DNA of 10,941 bases from Candidatus Bathyarchaeota archaeon (lineage in GTDB: Archaea > Thermoproteota > Bathyarchaeia > TCS64): contig JAUVYU010000007.1 in assembly GCA_030602935.1 (NCBI GenBank), positions 1 through 10,941 of the forward strand, written 5' to 3'. The notes under the pieces were generated by a model that saw nothing but the letters and a program-made list of their open reading frames with translations, had not been told where the DNA came from and did no database searches. Position numbers and translations under genes: made by a program. Each line of letters begins with the position of its first letter. Position 1 is the stretch's first letter. Below, in pieces: positions 6,504 to 10,941 of the stretch.

Positions 6504-7831
6504 TTGCCCCTGCGCCTCCTGCTGACTCGGGTCTCAGCCGTCCCCCTGGAGACGAGCTCAAGCATCTTCGCCTTCTTCCCTTCCCCTTTCCTCAGCACTC
6601 GCCCAAGTCGCTGGATGAACTGGCGGCTGCTCCCTGTCCCACTCAACACGATGGCCAGTGAGGCGTCAGGGACGTCCACGCCCTCGTCAAGGACCTGACT
6701 AGTCACTATCCGCAGGTAGACCCCGGATTTGAAGCGGTCCAGGGTCTCCTCCCGCTCCCTTCTCGGAGTCTGATGGGTGATGGCGGGTATCAGCATCTCC
6801 TTGCTAATCCGGTATACCAGCTTGTTATGGCGTGTAAACACGAGGGCCTTCTCATCTGGGTAGGATTGAAAGATCCGCTTCAGGTAGTCCAGCTTGGCTG
6901 ACGAGTTCATGGCCAGATCCATGGCTCGATTCCTGGCTAGGAGAGCCCTCCTCGCCTCAGGGTCTCTCCCGCTCCTCATGACGAACCTCTGATAGTCCCG
7001 TGCGCTCCTGATCCTGATCCCCCTGCTCTGGAGATACCCCCTGTAGATGGAGAAGCCGCTGTCATATTCCCTCTGCTCCTCGGTGGTGAGAGGCACATGA
7101 ATCGTCTCAACGGAGTATTCGGCGAGATGCACACCCGCTAGCTCGTCGACTTCCATCTCGTATACGATCCCGCCCACATAGTCCATGAGAGAGACATGCC
7201 CCCCATCCTCTCTGGAGAGAGTGGCCGTCAACCCCATACGATATGGCGCAGCATACAACGTGCCTATCCTCCTGTAGCTCGCCGCGGGGAGATGGTGGAC
7301 CTCGTCAAACACGAGCAACCCGAAACGGTTGCCCAGCTCCTCGGATCTAAGGACCGCCGAGTCGTATGTGATTACGGTGAGAGGCCTGACTTCTCTGGCC
7401 CCACCGCCGACAACCCCCACTTCAACCCCGAACTCCTCCTCGAGGCGAGCCCTCCACTGCGCCACCAGAACCAGCGTTGGTACGACAATTAATGTAGGCT
7501 CCCCTAAGCTCTCAATGGCCTTGATGGCGACCACGGTCTTACCGGCACCAGTGGGGAGGACAATGACACCCCTGTGCCCCTCGATACTCCAAGCTTCCAG
7601 AGCCTCTTCCTGATAATCCCTCAGAACAATGCTTGAGGATAATTGAAGCCTGGATCCCTTCCTAAACACCTCATCGCTGAAGGCGACTCCCTCTCTCTCC
7701 AGGTGTTCCACTATCTGCCGGTAACGGAAAGCGGGTGCCCTGTATGTGCCAGATCTTGCGTCTACTTTTCCGTAGGGAACGGGCCCACCCTCTGATACCA
7801 CGCTACCCCTGTCGAAAGAGAGACGTATCAA
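6500..7831 (-). CDS. xpb: XPB superfamily 2 DNA helicase
   Basis: A 3'-5' DNA helicase/translocase of 443 residues, the usual size for archaeal XPB. Residues 1 to about 60 are the small damage-recognition domain. The first helicase domain has RDYQEEALEAW (Q-motif-like, 71-81), Walker A LPTGAGKT (92-99), Walker B DEVHH (176-180) and TATLSREDG with the XPB-specific RED motif at 207-209. The thumb-like insert lies around 255-290. The second helicase domain has VFTRHNK, TSQVLDEGVDVPDA and motif VI QRLGRVLRKGEG from 407. All catalytic residues are intact. The start is TTG at 7831 after GGGGGTCAG; no ATG, GTG or other TTG lies further upstream before the stop. The stop overlaps the next gene by four bases, the classic XPB-Bax1 arrangement for DNA repair. 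Confidence 0.96.
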   Translation of the reverse strand: MIRLSFDRGSVVSEGGPVPYGKVDARSGTYRAPAFRYRQIVEHLEREGVAFSDEVFRKGSRLQLSSSIVLRDYQEEALEAWSIEGHRGVIVLPTGAGKTVVAIKAIESLGEPTLIVVPTLVLVAQWRARLEEEFGVEVGVVGGGAREVRPLTVITYDSAVLRSEELGNRFGLLVFDEVHHLPAASYRRIGTLYAAPYRMGLTATLSREDGGHVSLMDYVGGIVYEMEVDELAGVHLAEYSVETIHVPLTTEEQREYDSGFSIYRGYLQSRGIRIRSARDYQRFVMRSGRDPEARRALLARNRAMDLAMNSSAKLDYLKRIFQSYPDEKALVFTRHNKLVYRISKEMLIPAITHQTPRREREETLDRFKSGVYLRIVTSQVLDEGVDVPDASLAIVLSGTGSSRQFIQRLGRVLRKGEGKKAKMLELVSRGTAETRVSRRRRGK

Positions 7832-7890
7832 GACTGACCCCCGGTGCCTCAGTGCCCTCGATGAAGTGCAGGGATAGAACTAAGCAGAGT

Positions 7891-7900
7891 CATATAAAAC
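7891..7900 (-). promoter_or_regulatory. TATA box of the xpb-bax1 operon
   Basis: GTTTTATATG on the - strand, immediately after the rtcA stop (7904-7902) and about 60 bases before the xpb start. A leader of roughly 40 bases is expected. It suggests that xpb-bax1 is transcribed separately from nadM-B3/B4-rtcA. Confidence 0.55.
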
Positions 7901-7901
7901 C

Positions 7902-8978
7902 TCAAACCCACTCATTCTTCAGACCGATACCTTCACAGCTGATTCGCGTCCTCCTCCCGGATTCAACGTCAACGGCGAATTCTACACCTGTGAATAACCT
8001 GGCCATCTCGATCGCCGTCCTGGTATGGCGTGTCAGAGTGCTCGTGGTGAATGATGATTCCCCTCCTGCGAGTGAACACCAAAGGATTAGGTTATCGGCG
8101 GTGTGCTGATCCACCGATGCCTCTACCCGGAGCTCATCAACAAGAGAATTGGCTGCCTCCTCACCCACTCTCTCCGCAGGCTTACCCCGCTCACCAAGAG
8201 CACTGGCCCCGACGAACAATTTGGGACTTGAGACCGCCCACAGACTTATGACGCTCCCAGGTGAGAGAGGAGTAATATCACCTTCAGCCACTGTCATGGA
8301 TATCTCTGAATCAATACCCGCCTCCTCCAATACACGCTCAGCAGATCTAGCCTGCCTCTCAGCTACGTGGCGGGGCAACCTACCGCAGACTGAGACACCT
8401 TCGATTCTTGGAAACCCATCCACGAGTTCTGTCCTTAGCGAGCTGAGCTCAATCGCGGGTTTCACTGAAACATCGACTAGACCCCCACCCCGAGGATAGA
8501 ATCCCTCCCTCTGAACCTCGAGTCTCCCGGTGAACCCCATCCCCCTGTATGCCTCCCAGACTACGGATCTTAGAATACGGATCGGGGGGGACCACCGCAC
8601 GGCTGTGCCTCCCCTTATTCTTATCTCCGTAGGAGAATCTGCGAAGGAGGCGATGGGGGCTATGCACTGGAGGAGGAGACTAATACTCCCTGCGGTGCCA
8701 ATGTCAAAGCTGTATGAGCCTCCCTTTGGGCGTCCAGGTCTGAACTTGACCTCCATGGATCCAATTGTAAGCCCCTCTGCCTCCCCATCGCAGATCTCTT
8801 TTACGGCCTTCAGGGTAGTGAGGTGTTGGGGCCTTAGCCCGGGGGAGCTTCTCCCCACCCGTATATTCACGATCCTGACGGGCACGCCGAGGACAGCACT
8901 ATATGAGAGGGCCATACGAAGAATCTGGCCACCTCCCTCCAGCAGAGAGCCGTCGACAAGAATCAATGGACGTACCAC
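7902..8978 (-). CDS. rtcA: RNA 3'-terminal phosphate cyclase
   Basis: RtcA converts an RNA 3'-phosphate to a 2',3'-cyclic phosphate through a covalent His-AMP intermediate, using ATP. The 358-residue protein has the family start DGSLLEGGGQILR (9-21), GLRPQHLTTL (47-56), FDIGTAGSISLLLQ (91-104), YPRGGG (161-166) and DQHTADNL (290-297). His292 there is the adenylylated residue, and the Asp two positions after it is kept. The start is GTG at 8978, one base after the stop of the upstream B3/B4 gene, so translation is probably coupled. The length and all core motifs are normal. It is the last gene of the nadM-B3/B4-rtcA group. Nothing in the window is an RtcB ligase. Confidence 0.95.
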   Translation of the reverse strand: MVRPLILVDGSLLEGGGQILRMALSYSAVLGVPVRIVNIRVGRSSPGLRPQHLTTLKAVKEICDGEAEGLTIGSMEVKFRPGRPKGGSYSFDIGTAGSISLLLQCIAPIASFADSPTEIRIRGGTAVRWSPPIRILRSVVWEAYRGMGFTGRLEVQREGFYPRGGGLVDVSVKPAIELSSLRTELVDGFPRIEGVSVCGRLPRHVAERQARSAERVLEEAGIDSEISMTVAEGDITPLSPGSVISLWAVSSPKLFVGASALGERGKPAERVGEEAANSLVDELRVEASVDQHTADNLILWCSLAGGESSFTTSTLTRHTRTAIEMARLFTGVEFAVDVESGRRTRISCEGIGLKNEWV

Positions 8979-8979
8979 A

Positions 8980-9639
8980 TCAAACCAGGGAACCGCCGCA
9001 GAAACGGGTCACGTACTCTGTGCTGATCCTCTCTGCTTGATTGAGGATGTCCGAGCTAACATTCGGGACGCCACAGACCAGCATCAGAATATCTTCGGTG
9101 TCAACTGTGATCTTCGCCACCTCAGCATCTCTATGTGGGTAGATGGCGATAAGCTTCTCACCGTCCTCAACCACGACCTCACCCCCCTCAAGGATGACGG
9201 GCTTCTCCATGCCGATCCCGAGGAACTTCTCACCTATGATTGCCTCGCGCATGAGTAGTTCCCCAGAGAGCCACGCCATATCGAAGGCCGCGAGGGGGAC
9301 CGCAGACTCCATGGAAGCTAGGTTGTAGGCATCCACAAACGTGTTTATCCGCGGCAGGGAACGCCCTCTCAGCACTCTCCGGATAAGAGCCTCAGAGGCG
9401 GGCCTCGTCTTCGTGGGGTCGACGCCGACCCTCCAGAAGAAGTCTCTGTACGCTCGGAATACAGGGTGCTCCCGGAGCTGTTCTAGGGCCCATCTACTCC
9501 GTATCCTCTCTATGACTTCCTCTTTAAACGCCTCCAGTTCAGGGTCTTCGAGTCTAACCTCGGCCCCTTCCAACCTCATGACCAGCGCAGATAGGCTTGG
9601 GAACTTGGTCTCCAGAGATTTTTCAACTTCAAGAAGCAT
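8980..9639 (-). CDS. Free-standing B3/B4 (PheT-type editing) domain protein
   Basis: A 219-residue protein made almost entirely of the B3/B4 domain known from the beta subunit of phenylalanyl-tRNA synthetase, where it hydrolyses Tyr-tRNA(Phe). The family core is seen in FRAYRDFFWRVGVDPTKTRP followed by SEALIRRVLRG and LPRINTFVDAYNLAS (about 61-109). Later come PVILEGGEVVVEDGEKLIAIYPHRDA and the closing helix with CGVPNVSSD. No synthetase catalytic or tRNA-binding domains are attached. Stand-alone members are generally annotated as putative editing or tRNA/amino-acid binding proteins of unproven function. It starts with ATG after AGTGATGC, 20 bases downstream of nadM, and stops one base before rtcA. 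The tight packing suggests an RNA-related role, which is inference. Confidence 0.85.
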   Translation of the reverse strand: MLLEVEKSLETKFPSLSALVMRLEGAEVRLEDPELEAFKEEVIERIRSRWALEQLREHPVFRAYRDFFWRVGVDPTKTRPASEALIRRVLRGRSLPRINTFVDAYNLASMESAVPLAAFDMAWLSGELLMREAIIGEKFLGIGMEKPVILEGGEVVVEDGEKLIAIYPHRDAEVAKITVDTEDILMLVCGVPNVSSDILNQAERISTEYVTRFCGGSLV

Positions 9640-9659
9640 AAAGCATCACTGGATGACCA

Positions 9660-10196
9660 TTATCTCCTACTGTTGACGGTGTCAGACTTTGCCAGATCCT
9701 GTATCCTGTCTTCGCCCCCTATGGCCTTGATGAACTCATAGACCTCAGGGGGGACCAGATCTCTCCAATCCTCGTTCTTCAAGATCCTGTGTCTTATCTC
9801 ACTGGCCTCGTATCGGTCCCTCTCGTGAAGCTTGATCCCCTTTACCTCATATCCAGCCTCGACGAGAAGGCGTCTTGTGAGGGGCTGATTGGTGTAGACG
9901 ATGTCGAATCTAGGCGCTTGGCTTTCGACCTGGGAGACCCATACGCGATGTGCGGGTGCATCAGGAATGGGAATGAGCATGTAGAGGTCCCTGTCTATAC
10001 CAGCCGCGTCGAGGGCGTATATTATCATCTCAAGCCTCTCCCCGGCGGTGAAGGGGTTATCCGGCTCATGGCTCATCTGGGCACTCCCAACGACTATGAG
10101 GAGCTCGTCAGCCTCCTTCAGGATAGCCTCGATGGCGTGAAGATGTCCGTAATGGAATGGCTGAAACCTACCCACAAAGAGAGCTCTTTTCGGCAT
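9660..10196 (-). CDS. nadM: Nicotinamide-nucleotide adenylyltransferase, archaeal NadM type
   Basis: NadM joins NMN (or nicotinate mononucleotide) and ATP to give NAD (or deamido-NAD) and pyrophosphate. From ATG at 10196 the protein has 178 residues and begins MPKRALFVGRFQPFHYGH, with the HxGH nucleotidyltransferase motif at residues 15-18. SAQMSHEPDNPFTAGER (38-54) is the archaeal family signature. The second nucleotidyltransferase motif, usually SGTEIR or SxTxxR, reads EASEIR here, with Ser for Thr and Glu for the first Ser. The frame is open back to a TTG at 10268, but those 24 codons lie upstream of the TATA box, so 10196 is the start, preceded by GAGGT nine bases away. It is the first gene of a likely three-gene operon and sits behind two dyad elements. 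Confidence 0.94.
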   Translation of the reverse strand: MPKRALFVGRFQPFHYGHLHAIEAILKEADELLIVVGSAQMSHEPDNPFTAGERLEMIIYALDAAGIDRDLYMLIPIPDAPAHRVWVSQVESQAPRFDIVYTNQPLTRRLLVEAGYEVKGIKLHERDRYEASEIRHRILKNEDWRDLVPPEVYEFIKAIGGEDRIQDLAKSDTVNSRR

Positions 10197-10198
10197 CC

Positions 10199-10222
10199 GT
10201 AAACAACCTCTAGACTGTTTAC
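10199..10222 (-). promoter_or_regulatory. 24-base dyad enclosing the nadM ribosome site, candidate operator or hairpin
   Basis: GTAAACA (10199-10205) and TGTTTAC (10216-10222) are perfect 7-base inverted repeats separated by ten bases that contain the nadM ribosome site GAGGT on the - strand. The element ends two bases before the start codon and reaches the expected transcription start. It could be a repressor operator, or an RNA hairpin presenting the ribosome site in its loop. Confidence 0.5.
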
Positions 10223-10238
10223 AATGATGCTCCCACGG

Positions 10239-10248
10239 ATTATAAAAT
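10239..10248 (-). promoter_or_regulatory. TATA box of nadM
   Basis: ATTTTATAAT on the - strand, 43-52 bases before the nadM ATG. Transcription should start near 10217. Confidence 0.6.
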
Positions 10249-10259
10249 GTATTATACAT
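10247..10259. promoter_or_regulatory. 13-base palindrome in the divergent promoter, candidate operator
   Basis: ATGTAT-T-ATACAT is perfectly symmetric. It overlaps the upstream edge of the nadM TATA box and lies 15 bases before the TATA box of the divergent phosphoribosyltransferase gene. A regulator bound here could affect both genes. Confidence 0.35.
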
Positions 10260-10273
10260 CCGCTCCAATCACG

Positions 10274-10285
10274 CATATAATAAAT
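10274..10285 (+). promoter_or_regulatory. TATA box of the phosphoribosyltransferase gene
   Basis: CATATAATAAAT lies about 45-56 bases before the GTG start. Transcription near 10305 would leave a leader carrying the GGGAGG ribosome site at 10315-10320. Confidence 0.55.
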
Positions 10286-10329
10286 GTCAAGAAGATACTA
10301 CCAAAATAAAACATGGGAGGCGCAAAAAA

Positions 10330-10911
10330 GTGGAGAGTGAAAAAGGACTTCAACTACTACATGTGAGCTGGGACGATGTCCAGTCATTGACAGAGGAGAT
10401 AGCTAGACAGATACAGGAAAGAGGTTACGTGCCTGATGTTATAGTCGCTGTGAGCAGAGGCGGATTCGACCCCGCCCGGATCCTCTGTGATCAACTAGGA
10501 ATAAAGAGGCTCGCAAGCCTCCAGATTGAATACTACAGCGACATCAATGAAACTAGCAGCACTCCAGAGATAGTATTCCCCCTCAACACAGAAGTCCCTG
10601 ACACGTCAATTCTTATTGTTGACGACGTCTCAGACACAGGAACTTCTCTACAAGTAGCTAGAGATCACGTACATGAACGAGGGGCTTCTGAGGTACGGGT
10701 CGCCACGCTCCATGTCAAGCCATGGACCAAATTCAAACCTGACTTCTCAGCATCCGTCGTCGAATCTTGGATAATCTATCCATGGGAAATCGTGGAGAGT
10801 ATTAACTCCATTACAGAGAAATTACGACTCGAAGGGCTAAGCTCGTCAAATGTAGAAAGGGAATTGATAAGACTTGGTTTCAATCGAAAGCAGTTAGAGA
10901 AGACGAACTAA
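10330..10911 (+). CDS. Type I phosphoribosyltransferase, xanthine/guanine-type family
   Basis: A 193-residue cytoplasmic enzyme expected to transfer ribose 5-phosphate from PRPP to a purine-type base. Residues 37-50, VIVAVSRGGFDPAR, give the first loop. The PRPP-binding motif ILIVDDVSDTGTSL spans 94-107, with the Asp-Asp pair at 98-99. WIIYPWEIVESI (about 147-158) is the base-side segment typical of the COG2236-type family of archaeal purine phosphoribosyltransferases. A charged tail of about 35 residues follows. The start is GTG at 10330, nine bases after GGAGG. The gene is divergent from nadM and shares its 133-base promoter region. Its codon use is less G/C-rich at third positions (17 of 32 codons in 10435-10530) than moeA. 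The exact base cannot be told from sequence alone. Confidence 0.88.
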   Translation: MESEKGLQLLHVSWDDVQSLTEEIARQIQERGYVPDVIVAVSRGGFDPARILCDQLGIKRLASLQIEYYSDINETSSTPEIVFPLNTEVPDTSILIVDDVSDTGTSLQVARDHVHERGASEVRVATLHVKPWTKFKPDFSASVVESWIIYPWEIVESINSITEKLRLEGLSSSNVERELIRLGFNRKQLEKTN

Positions 10912-10915
10912 TATC

Positions 10916-10931
10916 TCTAAAAAAATTTAGA
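10916..10931 (+). terminator. Weak hairpin after the phosphoribosyltransferase gene
   Basis: TCTAAA and TTTAGA are 6-base inverted repeats around four A residues, five bases past the stop and followed by the pyrimidine-rich CTTCTCTTC. The stem is A/T-rich and weak, so this is only a possible transcript end. Confidence 0.3.
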
Positions 10932-10941
10932 CTTCTCTTCA

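Noticed and set aside
10197..10268. 24-codon N-terminal extension of NadM from a TTG
   Set aside because: It would start upstream of the TATA box, whereas ATG 10196 has a ribosome site and gives the standard family N-terminus.
10313..10366. 17-codon open frame beginning with ATG just before the phosphoribosyltransferase start
   Set aside because: Its ATG overlaps the GGAGG site and the peptide shows no sign of function; probably chance.
1..10941. CRISPR array, insertion sequence or integrase
   Set aside because: No regularly spaced repeats, transposase or integrase motifs were seen anywhere in the window.

Overview
The window is archaeal chromosomal DNA. The evidence is an XPB helicase followed by a Bax1-family protein, a 20S proteasome beta subunit with a short propeptide, an archaeal-type NMN adenylyltransferase, TATA boxes about 25-45 bases before start codons, several GTG/TTG starts and GGAGGTGATC-like ribosome sites. 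The closest fit is a TACK/Thermoproteota-like lineage, because a beta subunit lacking its catalytic threonine recalls the two-beta proteasomes of that group. This placement is inference; no rRNA or complete marker set is present. The genes look housekeeping: I see no insertion sequence, integrase, CRISPR array or toxin-antitoxin pair.

Layout. At the left end on the + strand, the tail of a MoaB/Mog-type gene is followed after two bases by moeA (molybdenum cofactor assembly). Convergent to it on the - strand are an MFS transporter, a tRNA-Glu(CUC) with encoded CCA, and a B12-binding-type radical SAM protein. About 400 bases without a convincing gene follow. The rest, up to about 10.2 kb, runs on the - strand. 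In transcription order it is nadM, a free-standing B3/B4 domain protein, rtcA (RNA 3'-phosphate cyclase), xpb, bax1-like and a proteasome beta-like gene. nadM, B3/B4 and rtcA are tightly packed and probably one operon. xpb and bax1 overlap by four bases behind their own promoter. The beta subunit has its own promoter. Divergent from nadM, a phosphoribosyltransferase gene is complete at the right edge.

How the genes work together. moaB-moeA serve molybdenum/tungsten cofactor synthesis. xpb-bax1 is the archaeal helicase-nuclease pair, but here the Bax1 partner seems to have lost its central nuclease module while keeping both ends. Its neighbour, the proteasome beta subunit, has Ala where the catalytic Thr1 should be. 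Two adjacent genes that keep their fold but lose catalysis are the most unusual observation here. The nadM promoter carries two perfect dyads, one enclosing its ribosome binding site, suggesting regulated NAD synthesis. The MFS gene has a strong ribosome binding site placed before GCG instead of GTG.
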